NCBI GenBank assembly: GCA_013396635.1
Contig: WBMW01005744.1
Coordinates: forward strand, 66,799-130,798
Direction of reading: 5' to 3'
DNA length: 64,000 bases
Source: Penelope pileata
Taxonomy: Eukaryota; Chordata; Aves; Galliformes; Cracidae
Positions 48,301-61,295 of the stretch are shown in pieces. The notes under the pieces are model-generated. The model was not told where the DNA came from. It saw only the letters and a program-made list of their open reading frames with translations, and made no database searches. Within the stretch, counting starts at the first letter, position 1. Every line of letters begins with the position of its first letter. Both the position numbers and the translations under genes were made by a program.

Positions 48301-48560
48301 TTGCCACTCAGCACGCGGAGTTGCTCGGGAAGGCTGACACCAGTGTGGGCAATGGGAGTTGGCTTTGGGCAGCCCTCGCCCTGGGCCGCCCACATGATGC
48401 GAGGCGGGGTTTGGAGCTGAAGCCGCCCCACCCCGGGCCCATGAATGACCCGAAGCACCTCATTCATCACAGAGGGACAGCTGCCGGCTTGGGGATCGAG
48501 ACAGAGCTGCCCACGGCTTGCAGGTAGGCCCTGGCTTTCCTCCGCCCGGCCGCGGAGCCA
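48301..48560. promoter_or_regulatory. Small CpG-rich patch, candidate promoter/CpG island
   Basis: Seventeen CpG dinucleotides lie between 48313 and 48556, in a window where CpG is otherwise scarce, with local GC well above the flanks and several GC-box-like words ('ggcgggg', 'ccgcccc', 'ccgcccgg'). No TATA box is evident. In bird genomes such patches commonly mark promoters or first exons. An ATG frame and a splice-donor-like site lie inside it and are listed separately. It is smaller than a typical housekeeping CpG island, so it would more likely be an alternative or tissue-specific start, or an isolated GC-rich patch. Confidence 0.4.
48441..48523 (+). other. Candidate coding first exon ending at a splice donor
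   Basis: From the ATG at 48441 (MNDPKHLIHHRG, then IETELPTACR) the frame runs 83 nt to CAG at 48521-48523, followed by GTAGGC, a donor-like sequence. The frame upstream of the ATG is also open back to about 48321. The frame would exit in phase 2 (27 codons plus two bases). If the donor is not used, the frame stops within the donor itself (G-TAG). I do not recognise the peptide. The placement inside a CpG patch is what makes it credible; by itself an 83-nt frame is not significant. Confidence 0.25.
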
Positions 48561-51500
48561 GGCCTTGCTGTCACAGGGGCTCCAGTTCCCTCACAGGTGC
48601 AGCTTCTTGCTTCTCTGGGCACGTACCACATCCACTGCTTCTACCTGTGCTCTAGATCTCTTCTCTCTCTTTTCCCCAGCTGCTGGGGCTGAGGATTTGG
48701 CTGGGTGTGTGCTGCAGTGATAAGCTGGTTTTATTTTCCTTCTCCTGGCCCTGCTGTCATGACAAGCATGAGGAAAGAGGATCCCCCTCATCCCGACGGA
48801 GCAACCTACGTGCTGCTGTAGCATGTATGCTTGCTTTCTTTACAAACGTCTGCAAAATAGAGAGTGGCAAGGAGCTTCTTGAAATGGTTATGAATCATTG
48901 GACTTAACTGGCACCTACCCAGGCCCCCAGATGGGAGAAGAGGAGCTTTTTCTAAGCCCCTCCCACATTCTTGTGCAAATAGGAGAGATGAATGATCACC
49001 ATCCCCGATGCCAGACAGTTTTCTGGGCCAAACTCACACACGAGCCCAAGGAAGCCAAAGGGAACTGAAACTGGTGTAGCTCTCCCTTCCTTCCGCTCCT
49101 CATGATGACTATATTTCATATGTTCAAATCCTTCTGGGATTGCTTAGACTGACTTTGTGTAATTATTTTCATCCTTGGATTAAACAGGCCAAATGTGTAA
49201 GCTGGATCTCAGCTCGCTGAGATCTTATTTTACACCATATTTTGTCCCTTTGGCATATACATTACACAGCAGCAGATTGGATTTAAGTAGTTTTTTTCAG
49301 AATAGAAGTCTGTCTTTGCTTGAGGGTGTCAATTCTTCAGTAATTCTTGCCACTGTATCTTACATAGGCACTTCAAAGGACCATGAAAAAGTCCTAAACC
49401 AGGCATCTGCCCACACTGGCTCTCAGTAAACACAGTCTGACACTCTTCAGACTTAGCAGCACACACAGCTCGCTCAGCCTACAGGTTACAGGAAAGGTGT
49501 GACTTGGTGCATAAGCTTGTAACTACAGCTTTGTCTCTGCCAGCTGTGCTCCATCCTTCATGCTTGTGATTGCTGATGAGATGTGCAGAGTGTACGCATT
49601 CATGAGTGCACCTAAACCTGAGGGACATCCCTATTCTCAAATTAAATAGAAAAATATGCTGATTCACGTGAAAAATAAAAGGGTACAAAGGCTGTGGGAT
49701 CTCCAGGAAGGAGCAGAGGGTTTGAAGTCAACTTTCATCTGCTGTGTTAGTTGTGTGGGGCCTGTAGGTATAAGAGAAGGGGTAGACTTCTAGTGAATCC
49801 TGCTTTGGAAAGTCCTGCAGTCCGTCCTATGTGGAGTCACACAGTATTTACACATTATGAAATGTACGGCATGTTCCATTTGCCTCAGGGTCAGGGTCAA
49901 CAGGTGCAGTCAAAATTAACAATATTTTTGATGTGCACCACCTTTCTTTCTACTGGCAAAGTGCCATACAAAAGCTTAAAGCTTTCATGTTTGGAAATTA
50001 TTTGCAGAGTAACTTCTAGGAGCAGCCAGAGATTTCCATGCTTTCTAGGGAAAAAACAACAGTTTTGGTATCTCCAGATGTTGCCCCTCTGTACTTTGGT
50101 CTGTCTTAATTTTTCTGTAAGAACTCAGGCTCTAAAACCAGAATTGTGTTGTAGAATAGAATTTGGCTCTTGCAAGATATTACAGCTCAGTTTCTAGGCC
50201 TGCTATTAATATATACTCACAGTCTTTTGTCCAGGCTCTTCCCTCTAAATTAGTGTCCTAGACAATTTGTGAAAATGCAGTTGTGATGGGCAGAAAAAGC
50301 AAAAGGAGCAAATTTTACCCATACACCTGAGAAGATAGTTTCCCACCAGACCCAGCTGTCCTAGACTTCTTTCCTCCATGCTCCACACAATAAATTCCAG
50401 CTTATTCTGTACTGCTGGTGTCTGTTTCCAAGAGCTCAGGAGGTTTCCACCATGCTCCTCATTCAGCCCAGGTAAAGATATGCTCTTCTCGGCCAAGGCT
50501 TGTCTAGGTCCAATGTATATCTAAGCCCAATACCTCCAGCAGATAGTGCAGGAATGTCTGCCATGGCTTTTGTCCACTGTCTCCTCTCCAGCCCTGCAAT
50601 CTGCAGGATTGGTCCCAAGCAGGGGCTGACTTGCTGCCAACTCCTCCTGCCGCAGGAGGCAGGAGCTCTTTGCAGGGACATGTTCTGATCAGAAGGTGTT
50701 AATTTTTAATTAGGAAAGAAAAAAAAAGGCACTCTGAATTAATTTAGGTAGGTAAGAAAATCTTGCAGTGACTGGGAAGTACTGCTTCAGGCTGCTGTGT
50801 GTTTCATGTAGGTTTTATTTGGAGCACATACCCCAACAATGTCACCATCACTACTCTCCTGTTCTGTCTGATTTTCATAAAATGTCTCTTAAAATTCATG
50901 GATTGTTTGGCTCTAAGGTAATTCTAAGGCCATAGGTAACTTCTGGCAAGATGACTTTTTCCTTTTTGCAGATCACTGGGTAATGACAGTGGGCCTTATG
51001 CTGCTGATTCCCAAACCTGTTCTGGTTTGTAGGCACCCCAAGGGCTGTTCTGCAGTGCTGCTCTGTTATAACTTGTTCCATTGTTAAAAGTCAAAAGCTC
51101 CCCTGGATTAAAAAAGTGTGAACTAAGAAAATGAAAGACTAATGCTGTACCTGAACCTAATCCCTATTCCAAGCTGTCTTTTAAGATCTCCCTACGGCTT
51201 CTCTTCCTTGCAGTTACCCAAGATCACTTCAGCCATGTTCTTGCCCCTCCATCTCGCAGCCCTTGGTCCCACTCACTCCAAGTTTACTGAAAGGTTTAGT
51301 GGATGCCACAGGGTGCAAATAAACATTCAAGGCTGTTGCTGGCACCTCTCTCCTTCAAATCAGTGCAGGGGGTTAGATTTGCAGCTATGGTGAGATTTAG
51401 GCATTTGGGAGACTAAGTAAAACATTGCTCAGACTTGTCTGCAATATCCACAGCTGTCTGGATTTGCTGATTTTACATCAGACTCAAGCTCCTGTCTAAC

Positions 51501-52339
51501 AGTGAATTGGCTGCCCTGTCTCATTTCTTCCTGGACAGAGTGACACCCATTAGAAACCTCCTCATGGGTTTCTAATAACTCGATTGCAGAGTGTATATAT
51601 ACAGCATCTTTTTGATGATCTCAGAGCCTGTGAGATGAGGCTAGATATTCAAAGAGACCACACATGATGTGATAATAAAATTGAGTAATTGGGCATTTGG
51701 AATGTCTCACTCCTTCGTCGCCTTGCCAGTTCTGAAGTTTCAGGCAGTTGTCAGTGGACTTCCCATTGCCCCCACGGGCTTCTGGTTTTCTGTGGCACCT
51801 GCTCAGTTTGGAAATGAAGATGTTTAATGTTTTTTTCACTTCTTTCTAAAAGATCTTTACAGTAGGAATAAAGTTCAAACTTCAGGAGAGGAAAACCATT
51901 ATTTTCTCCAGAGAAAAAAATAACCATTTCATTTTGAGTGAGAATTTTATATCCAAATATAAACCACATTTCATTTGCTTTTCCCTGCTGACATTTCTGT
52001 TCAGAGAGGAGATGAGAAGGCCCTCCCAGCAAGGAGTGAGAGGACACTGAGGAAAGAAAATCTGCAGTCTCAGCATAGCCTGAGCTGAAAGGAGGAGGGG
52101 ACAGAGAATGGTCAGATCAAATCTGGGTAATCGCTGTTGTTCTGCTGTTTGTACCCGCTGGTCAGAATCTCCTCCACCCTCTCCTCCGGGAGGACTAAGC
52201 CCCACAGAGGCTCTGTGCACAGTTTTTATCCTTTTCAGGGCTGAGAGGGAGACAAATGTTGCTGTGAATGAGCTAAATTATGAGCCCCTGGTGCTGTACT
52301 TACTTCACAGCACCACCAACCTACACCCAGTGAGGCCCA
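48561..52339. other. Unique non-coding sequence, no gene recognised
   Basis: No recognised gene or repeat. One frame of 148 codons (49751-50197, plus strand) has no recognisable domain. Near 50702 the sequence 'atttttaattagg' precedes an A-rich run. Confidence 0.55.
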
Positions 52340-52830
52340 TTTTCCACACAGCATGAATCACTTGCTCGTTTTTTGTGCTCGCTAGTTTCACATTTTAATT
52401 TTCCATTCCTCTGGCTTTCCTCATGCGGATGAATAATGGGCCATTTATAATACATCAACAATATCAGAGCACACGATTATGGCTTCAGTCAGTGTAATCC
52501 CTTCAGACAGCTCACAAGGCACGAACGCACTTTCTCTGTCGGGGCAGATAAAGCACTTGTCGTGTGGAGCCACGTCCTGTTTCCACCCGGCCAACAGAAG
52601 GGGATGCCAGCCTGGCAGCTTGGCCCCTCTGCCCCTCGAAATAGCTCTCAGGAGCTGAGTCATGAAGCAGAGCCTATAATAACGGGCAATTCTTTGACCC
52701 AAGGGACAATCATCAGCTGTGCTAACAATTACGGATGGAAACGGGCCTCGGGCAGCAGTTTAACGTCAGACAGGCTGAGCCCTTCTACTGCTGTAAATAA
52801 AGGCCTGGGTAAACTTTTGTCAAATCTGAA
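52340..52830. promoter_or_regulatory. CpG-retaining, motif-dense stretch; candidate enhancer
   Basis: Sixteen CpGs are spread over about 400 bp (52366-52765) although GC is only moderate, so they are not explained by composition. The stretch also carries textbook transcription-factor words: AGATAA (GATA type, 52546-52551), TGAGTCA (AP-1, 52656-52662), ACGTCA (CRE half, 52763-52768) and TGTAAATAAA (forkhead type, 52792-52801), plus a 'tttgaccc' half-site. It has no coding frame of note. CpG retention with dense motifs is what conserved vertebrate enhancers often look like. Single motifs occur by chance, so the call rests on the combination. Confidence 0.3.
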
Positions 52831-53479
52831 TAAATAAGGCAGCGTCACTGAGCTCTGTTGCATGGTGCTGGGGGCTGAGCCTCCTCCTGTTGCTCTCGCT
52901 GAGGTGACTGTGGGGCTTTGTGGGGAGGCAGCCCTGAGGACCGAGGCCTGCTGCTTGCCCTGTGCTGGCTGCAGGCACATTCAGCATCGTCACCTTCCGC
53001 AGATGCTAACTGAAGGATGACATGCTTCTCTCTGTGCATCCAAAGACCTTCGTCAGGGACTAACAGATCAGACTTAAGCATAGGACTGACACTAATTACG
53101 GTTCTGCTCTTCTATTTCCTTATCACACATCTTCCTCTGTTGAATTTGTTGAATACTTGGAATAGGAATAGTTTCCTGAAACCAGGATTTTGAGTTTGGA
53201 AATGTAGAGGGTGAGCACTGCTTAACCAGCCCTCTCCATACTCAGGATACCATCATCAGGAGGTGACAAACCCCGTGTCGATTTAGCATGAAATGGGAAC
53301 GGGGCTGCTAGTGAGTTGTCACACGTGCTGGATCCTGACCACACCATGCACAAACCCAGGCTGGGGCTGCAGCTGCCTGTGGACTTGGAGGGAGCTCCAG
53401 AGACTGTGAGCAGGGAGCAGTGCGTGGGCAGTGCCACAGGAGCACCACAGCCAGCACTCTTAGTTCCTTGAGTGAGAAC
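52831..53479. other. Unique non-coding sequence
   Basis: A GC-richer part near 52.85-52.98 kb and 53.3-53.45 kb gives chance frames. No element is recognised. Confidence 0.55.
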
Positions 53480-53935
53480 TGAACAGCAGCTGAAAAGCAG
53501 ATTTAAAAAAAATCCCTCGATAACTTCTGTCTTGCCAATTTATGCATAGGAGTACTCATTATAAATAAAAATTTTTAAGGAGACTTTTTCACATTTTTTA
53601 AAAAGGTGCTTAAACAAAGCTACCATACAGTTAAGCTAACTAAGCATGATGTAGAAAATGGCAAAGCTACATCTCCATTCCCTTCTTTTTAGCTGTTGTA
53701 TTTTTTTTACTGGTCAACAAAGGTCCCTCTTCCCACTCTTTTAATAAAATAATTTTAGATAATTTATAATTGGCAAAAAAAATAGAAAAAGATAAACTAT
53801 CAGTACTTATAAATTTAATTTTCCACATACTTTAAAGAACATTTTGGAAAAATCATTAACATTCAATTCTCCACCTACTCCTCAAACACTTTGAAAATTT
53901 TATTTTAGGGAAAATAAGACTAGAACGATTTTACT
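53480..53935. other. AT-rich stretch
   Basis: About 450 bp dominated by A and T, with repeated 'aaaattttt' and 'ataatttta' words and several A6-A8 runs. It may act as a matrix-attachment-like or flexible region, but nothing specific is recognisable. Confidence 0.6.
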
Positions 53936-56416
53936 CACAAATAAGGAATACCAGAAAACAAGCCCTCATGTGAGATGGCAGTTGACAGAATAGTCCAGCT
54001 CACCACTGGCAGATCCCAGTTTGCGGTGATTCCAGGGAAAGATTCTGCTTCCAGCCCCTAGGCCATCCAGGGCTCTGCCGTCTTCCTTCTCAGCCCCTGT
54101 TCACTGAATTCGCACCAGAAACCAAGGGCACTTCTGCTGCCAAAACTCAGCAATATATATAACCTCTCTTCTTAAAACAATGAAAATTATTTGCTCTCAT
54201 TTCAGTGATTCCTATCTATGGACAAATGCAGCCAGAACCAACACAGCCCTGTGTTCTGTGCAAGACTTAGCAGTAACTTTGTTTGCCATCATTATTATTA
54301 AATTAAGAGGTATTAATCATGGCACATAGGGTTCATGTGGTCATTCAGGTCATTGGCAGCTGAACTCAAAGGCGTCAGTGCAGTGAGGGAAAAAGATTTT
54401 TGCAGTATTAGTGACACCAGGGCTGCTTTATGTGGCATACAGCTCCGGGAGGAGGCTGCCTTTCAGACAGAACCTCTTCAATAGCTTCAGCTTCTGCAAA
54501 TATGGAGGGAAAGGCCCAGATCTACAAAGCACTGAGAAGCTAAGAGGAAACGAATGCCCTTAGTGCCCACAGATTTCAGTGCAACTTGTGGGATCTGCGA
54601 AGCACACGGGATGGAGCTGTTGGGGAACCAGCAGCCTTCTCCTCATGCCCTCTTGGACACCATGTCCCACAGGTTTCCCTCCTGCGGCACCTGCGAGCTG
54701 CTTCAGCTGGAAAAGCTGAGGTGCCAATGTCAGATAAATTTGCAAGTTATCTGATCTTATGTTTCCCCAGCAGTTCTGGCTTTTCCCCCTATGAGGGAAT
54801 TCCAACTCCATAGGGATGTTGCAGGAAGAAATTTTCTTATCAGCAGAAATTCTGTGGGCCTGCCCAAGACCTGCATGCAATGGGATGTGGGGCTTTGAGG
54901 TCATTTTTGTGCTGTTGGAAAATCAGTTTTGGCTCCATAAGAAAGCAGGAGACCTTGCAGCCCCACAACATTTTAGCCAAATGTATTCCCATCTCTCACA
55001 GATGTTGTTTATGCAGCATGAGCCAGGGCTGAGTAGTGAGTGCTTTATTTAAAACAAGGTCCCCTAACACTTGGATCTGCCCCATTACTCAGCAAACAGA
55101 TACTTGATACTGACCAAGCAGCTCGCTCCATCAAGAAGTCAATCCCACTGTGCTGCCAAACTCTGGCAGCAGGCTGTGTCCCCATTGTCACCGCGTCCCT
55201 TCTCTGTCACAGCCAACAGTGCACACTGAGCCAGGGCACAGCAGCAGCAACGACCCCATTTTTCCACAGAACACCCTCATTTAATCCCAGAAAGGGAGGG
55301 ACAAAGCAGGATGAACATTCACAGCCTGGAGGTGGGCAGTTTGTGTTATAAGGAAGAAGGAAGCTGGGGCTGGGTTGTTTGCAGTTAGATTTTCCTGTTC
55401 ACCTGGGCTAGCTGATGTCCACAGATCAGGGCACAAGTAATCCAAGCGCAGATAGCATCTGTGCAAGTTCCTGGGTTAAAGCAATCTCAGAAAGAATTAA
55501 CTGGAAGAAGTGCCCCCCAGCACCAAGAGACACCCCCCACACAGCCCTTCCTGAGCATCCGCACCCCTCCAGCACCCGGGGCATGCTTCACCCAGAGCCC
55601 CAAGCCAAGGATGGGATTATTTCAGTTCAGCTCCCACTTACTCCTTTATCTGCTCTGCTTCAACAATCCATGGTTGCTCACTAATAGCCATGGAAAACCC
55701 AGGGCACGCAGTGACAACATTTGCCAGTTCTTTTTGATGATAAGATTTTTTCTTTGGTTTAAGAATCATTTTTAAGCCTTTGGGAAAAAACAAACAAACA
55801 AGGGAGGATTCATTCAGTCACCTTCGTCACGAGCCCTGACCATAGAAGCCCCCACTCTATCGAGTGCCTGGTAAAAAGGAAAGGAGCAAAAGACATCATA
55901 GTGAAGCAAAAAAACCATGTTTTTTTACAACAATTGAAAACTTTGCTTTTTCAATGACATCTGAACTATTGCATAAAATCTTTATTCTTCACTTTTATCA
56001 GCATCTGCTTTTTATACAAATCCTAGAAGCATGAGGGCTACATCCTTGTAAATTCAAATTTTATAGAAAAAATGTGTCTCGATCAAATATAACAAATGTC
56101 CCAGAAAGATTTTTAAAGTACATTTCTCCTCAGAAATACCCAACTCAGTACATTGTCACTTGAAAATACAAAACTTGTTAATGTTGTGTTTACAGTTTGG
56201 CAAGTTTTAGGACATTTTTCCCTCATGGATGTCCAAACTGAAGAAAAACGACCGATTTCAGCCGATGATAAAGGGGCTTACAGCAGCCTAATGACATCAC
56301 AGAAAGAGAAATAATTTGTTTCAAATCATTCCTTTTCCAGATACTTGAGCATTGCCACCTGGTGCAATCAGGTTGTTTGTGGGTAATAACACCTCTCTCT
56401 GCAGTTTGAAAACATG

Positions 56417-56441
56417 TTTTTTTTTGTTTTGTTTTGTTTTT
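56417..56441. repeat. (GTTTT)n simple repeat
   Basis: A T9 run followed by three GTTTT-type units. Confidence 0.85.
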
Positions 56442-57099
56442 CCTATTGTCCAGGAAAATGTCCGGGGTCAGCTAGCTCTGAACTCTGGTGGAGAAGGGAA
56501 TTAAATACAGCAGAGTAGGAAAAGAGCTGGTTGGAGAGAAGATGGAATAAATATTAACATTTAATTACAGCCCTCTGCAGCACGCAGTCCGGAGATGGGT
56601 CTCCAATGGGAGAGGAGGACTCTGGCTGTTAGGTGACGCACCAGCAAGTCTGTGCAATGGATCTGCTCTGCTCTGTACAAGCTATCACACAGCTGACGGG
56701 GGCAGGAAGGCAGCAAGTCCACAAGGACTATGGTTTTCTTCAATTCCTGCACAGGCCTTGCTAGTTGTAGCAGTTTTCCCCCAGGTCTATGGCTGCATTG
56801 GCCCTTAGCCTCACTAGCTTCTTTTTTCTGGTTCGTTCTGCCCAGGCTATTTTATCTGCAGTAGGTGAATGCCAGCACTGTCAGGACTGGTGGAAATGCA
56901 TTTGGAGGACAAAGGGTGATGGAGCATATGCCCCAGGACAATGTAAAAGAAGCTTTCCAGAGTGAATTGGTCTCCTTTTTTCTTCTATTCATGAAAGGAT
57001 TGGAATTATCTCATTTTGTTTCATTTCTAAATAATGCTTTCTCTGTTGTCGGTGAGGTTTTTTATTTATACTGGTTGCAGTTCAGCATTTTTAGCTTCC

Positions 57100-57112
57100 T
57101 TTTTTTTTTTTT
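57100..57112. repeat. Poly(T) tract, T13
   Basis: Thirteen T residues followed by CCCCTCTTCTCATCAG, which together form a strong polypyrimidine tract ending in AG (acceptor-like at about 57128). No exon is recognised downstream. Confidence 0.85.
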
Positions 57113-57506
57113 CCCCTCTTCTCATCAGCAAGAATATTAACCACTAAAGTGAAAAAATATGTATTAGGAATCCCAGAAGAGAACATTTGACTTTCTGAAA
57201 ATACACAACTCTTCCCTAGGTTTGTTTTCCTGTAGCCTGAATTTGGCTTCTCCACTCCTCAATACTGTTGAGTTGACAATTGTTTATCTTTACAGAGGAT
57301 AAACCTGTCACTACATGAAATACAAGCATTTCCAGCTTGCTGTCAGCACAACATGCAGTGTTGGTAGAGCCCACCAAGAACAGGTAGACACTGGAGCCTC
57401 TTTTGGGTAAATTCTCAGATGAAAAGATCATAAAAAACACAAGACTAACCTGTTTGGAGGACAGATTCCAGTTAGGTTACAAGATATGTGAATGACACCC
57501 ATTCAC

Positions 57507-57521
57507 TTTTTTTTTTTTTTT
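57507..57521. repeat. Poly(T) tract, T15
   Basis: Fifteen T residues followed by GTTTG. No attached element recognised. Confidence 0.88.
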
Positions 57522-58813
57522 GTTTGAATTGACTAGCTTCAAAATGAGGTCTTTGAGTTCAACACCAAGCTTCTTAAAAGAAGCAGTGATGAAATCTCAT
57601 TTCCATACCTGGCTCTCTCCCTGTTTATGAGGTTATATGCCTACCTGCAGCTGGATGAGATTTATGCAAAAAAGTGTTGAAGAAAATCAATCAAATTAAT
57701 GGCTGACGTATTGCAAAAGAGAAGAAATTCAGTGGAAATCTGTGTGGTTGGCTAACATACCTTTTTAGTTCAAACTACCAGACCATAAAATATATAAATT
57801 CCCTTGTCTTAACAAAACATAGAGTCATGGGAGACAAAGGATAAGAGATGTTTCCAAATCAGTGGCTAAAGTGATATTTGTCTTCTTCTGGGCTCAGTCA
57901 GAGAGTTGGTGGCCAGATACCTCCACCATCCTCTATTCATTCCTCTCATGGCTGGTGTGACGTCCACCTTCTCTACACCTTCTGTTCACACTGATCTTGG
58001 TTTTCCCTTTTTCTTTCTCCTGTGGTTCCTCCTATTAGCAGTCCATTTCTCTTTAAGCCCATGGTCCACAATTTTTAACTCATTTCTGAGCTGGGTTAGC
58101 AAGATTGCTTCCTATAACTGGTCTCCGCTACTCAGTCTTGTGCAAGTTTGTGACATCCTGTTTCTCTCCCCAATTTCTTAATAGTCAAAACTGTTAAAAA
58201 GAAAAAATAATAGAAATGATGACCCTCACATCCTCCACAACAAAGTGCATGAATTTGTGTTTCAGAGCATGCTTTACTGCAGTCTCAGTGAACATTTTGT
58301 CTCCCTCTCTTTGGACCAAAGAAAACAGAAGAAAATTCTCATTGTTTTTCCTCTCCTTCCTCAATAGTAATGCAGCACACCCTTACATGCAGGCTTATTA
58401 TCAATCCATTCACAGGTCAGGGTGTGAATAACAATAATAAAAACCAGATTATATCGTTCCATTGTGTATTCTCAGCCTTACTTCTGAACCGAGGAAAGAA
58501 AACAATTGGTTTGATAAATATTGTGCTACCCTATTGCTTTTCTAAAGATAAATCAACTGAGTACTGTCCATTCATGTCAGTCAAATGATGATAAAATACT
58601 TCAATCATCACAGATCTCTACCATATGGATGTTCTATTGATTGGCAAGAGGGAAGATTTCAGGCTTCAAGTTATGTGGGAATAAATCTCCACTACATGAG
58701 TTGCATTCAGGAGAGTTATAGCAACATGGCACTGCTCAGATGTCAGTGCATTCAGTCCTGAGCTGAAACTGGAGAAAAGCCAGGGACAACGAATGTAGAT
58801 TTCCCAATACCTT

Positions 58814-58829
58814 AAAAAAAAAAAAAAAA
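58814..58829. repeat. Poly(A) tract, A16
   Basis: Sixteen A residues; the upstream sequence is not a recognisable retroposed gene. Confidence 0.88.
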
Positions 58830-59570
58830 TCATAATTTCTTCCACATTTATGGAAAAAACTTCTGTCAACTCAGCCATGTGTTTTTCTCATGGGGGCTTT
58901 AAAAACGCTGGAAAGACTGAAGCAACACCTATCAATGCATTCAGCAAAGTGTTTAAACGAAGCATAGATTGGGGATGGATGCTGCTTCTGTTACATGGGT
59001 CTGCAGCTGGAGGAGTGCTGCTGGTTGCACCGCTGGTCCTGGAGGTGGGAACACCCAAACAACCTGTCTCTGTGTGAAACCACAGCGTCAGGCTGGGCTC
59101 CTTGTTTGCATGTCTATTTCTAACAATATACGTTGTTTGTTTCTCAGGTTGATGTTGAAAGATGGTTCAGAAAGTCTGAACCTTGCTATAATCCCAAGGA
59201 CTGAGCATAGAAATAGGGCTATCAGCAGAGCAAGCCAAAAAATGAGCTACATTCTAAAGAGATCTTGATCCATTCCCCACCTGCCACATTTTGCTGCCTG
59301 CCCTGCTGCTGATCACAGCTCAGGAGGCTGTCAGTGCTTCTGGTCACCTCCATCCTAGGGGCTGCTGCAGCAGGCCTGGCTTGATGCATATCGCCATGAG
59401 GAGCCTTGGGACCCCTCCACTGGTACAGCCACGTCACCTCACCCCCTCCTTTGCTGCCAGGTGTCCCTGCGCTAGCTGCAGCCCACTTAGTCTGTTTCAT
59501 GAGTGCAGATGTCACGCTTACGAGAAGAAACCGTTTGCATATGAACTGGGTAGTGCCCCACCTGACATTC

Positions 59571-59775
59571 AGGTTAATTGTATAAGATTATACATGCGAT
59601 ATATAATTGCATATTAAATTTTATAATTATATAGTTAATACACACATTATATGAGGCACTATTTAGTTCATACGCAAATTGTCTATTAAATAAAATAATA
59701 CATAGTATTTATTATCCAATGTGATCTTACATAACTAGTAATTAGATATAATAGTCCACATTAATTACACAAAAT
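59571..59775. other. Very AT-rich stretch
   Basis: About 200 bp made largely of TA, AT, AAT and TTA words ('gatatataattgcatatt', 'ttataattatatagtt'). It is a low-melting region; no specific element is recognisable. Confidence 0.7.
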
Positions 59776-61199
59776 TCTTTCCAGAATTAGCTTTAATATG
59801 AATTCTACAGTTCTGTTAAGACCCAGTTTTACCAAATGCCTCTATTAAGAACACACCCAGGGTGGAAGCAGAGCTGTACCCTCAGTTTTCACAGAGGAAT
59901 TTCAGCATGCCCACTGCAGAAATGGGGCACACCTATTCTAAAGCTGGATCCAGAAATACAGCACCTACTGAATTTGAGATCCTGAAACATATTTAGAGCT
60001 GACAGCACCAAAATCCCCAGCGTGTCTGCTGGGAGATGAAAGAAGTTTGTCTGTAAACACAAGAACTTCCTTAGGTTGGCATGGATTGTACCTGCTCACA
60101 TTCTGCTCTGATGCTTTGGCAAAGCATCCGGGGCTACTGCAGGATGCTCCCAAGGCTGCTCCTCTGCTGTTTGTGTTTTGCACCCTTTCACCTCTCACTT
60201 ATCTGACAGAACACAAACCAGCAGGCAAATACTTCTGCAAAACAAGGAAACCCCAGCTGAGATCTCTTGCTGTGATTTTTCAAAACTTCAGGGAAGAGGA
60301 ACCAAAGAAAAGAAGAATTCCTCAGAGAGGGAGGAATCAGCTGTGTTATGAATTCCATGTCATTGCTGGGGGTGGAGAAATAGCGACAGGTGAGAGGAGG
60401 GGCTGGGAGTTTTAGTAAATCAGTTTCAGTTGGTGCTAAGTGGCTTTCTGCTGGCGCTGCAAAGTGCCCTGGCACCCTGAGCTGTGAATCATGATAGCAC
60501 CTAATGTGGTGCAGGGTCTGTCAGCTCTGAGTTCAGGCTTTTTTGGAAAGAAGTAAACTGCTGACAAAAAGAAATGTCAACAAAAAATGAACTTAAAGAG
60601 GACAGGGGAGTAGCCTTGAAACCCATTTGAACTGTGCTGTTGTGACAGACTGTATCCTGTCTGTGTGCATGCTTGCATGAGAATTTACTAATACATATAA
60701 CGTTAATTACCCACTTATGTCCTGAAGCAAGGCTGGGAATGAATTTCAGGAAAAGAGATGTTTGTTTTGCACGGGCGCCCACATCCCATATACTTTCGGT
60801 CACGAGGAAATTGCCCCGTACCTCCACCCTGCGTGTGCTCATTCCTGCAGTGCTGAGCAGGGAGAAGCCACAGAGCTCACAGAAACCCCTGCAGCCCTGT
60901 TCCTCTGCCTCCCCCAGCATGGAAAACCCGATCAGGAGCAAGCCCTGGGTCTGCACACTGCTCCTGCCTCAGCTGAAGCCGTACAGCTGTTGCTTTAGTA
61001 GAGAAAGGGATTGGATTTCACAGGCTGTGTAATCTGCGACAGAGCTCTTTGGCTTGGGGAGAGCAACAAGCCTCACCCAGGCTTAGCCATCCCCTTTCTG
61101 CCCGTAGAGGAACGCCCCGGTTGACATAGAAGGAAAATTGTTTGCTGAATTTCTGCACAGCCCTCCTTCCAATTGCTGGAGGGAGAGGGGGGAGTCAGA
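59776..61199. other. Unique sequence, CpG moderately raised towards its end
   Basis: No gene recognised. From about 60770 the CpG density rises (about 13 CpGs between 60770 and 61230), including 'acgggcgccc' and 'aacgccccgg'. A CCAAT word ('ttccaattg') lies about 40 bp upstream of the purine-rich run that leads into the candidate exon at 61.2 kb. Confidence 0.5.
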
Positions 61200-61288
61200 A
61201 AGAGAGAGAGAGTTTAAGGCAGGCTCCGCACTGGTGTTCTGGGCTATTTCAACTTCAGGGCAACTTTAGAGAACTTCAGTTATTTTTG
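61200..61288 (+). other. Candidate non-coding exon ending at a consensus splice donor
   Basis: The sequence up to 61288 is followed by GTAAGTC (61289 onward), a near-perfect vertebrate 5' splice site. Upstream is a purine-rich segment 'ggagggagagggggg' with an (AG)n run at 61201-61212 and moderately raised CpG over the preceding 450 bp, compatible with a TATA-less promoter and a 5' untranslated exon. No ATG frame enters the donor convincingly. The start is not determined; 61200 is nominal. The donor could also be chance. Confidence 0.25.
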
Positions 61289-61295
61289 GTAAGTC

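Larger units (their letters stand above)
53936..59570. other. Unique non-coding sequence with homopolymer tracts
   Basis: About 5.6 kb without a recognised gene. It includes a (GTTTT)n tract (56417-56441) and homopolymers T13 (57100-57112), T15 (57507-57521) and A16 (58814-58829). None is attached to a recognisable retroelement. Confidence 0.55.
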
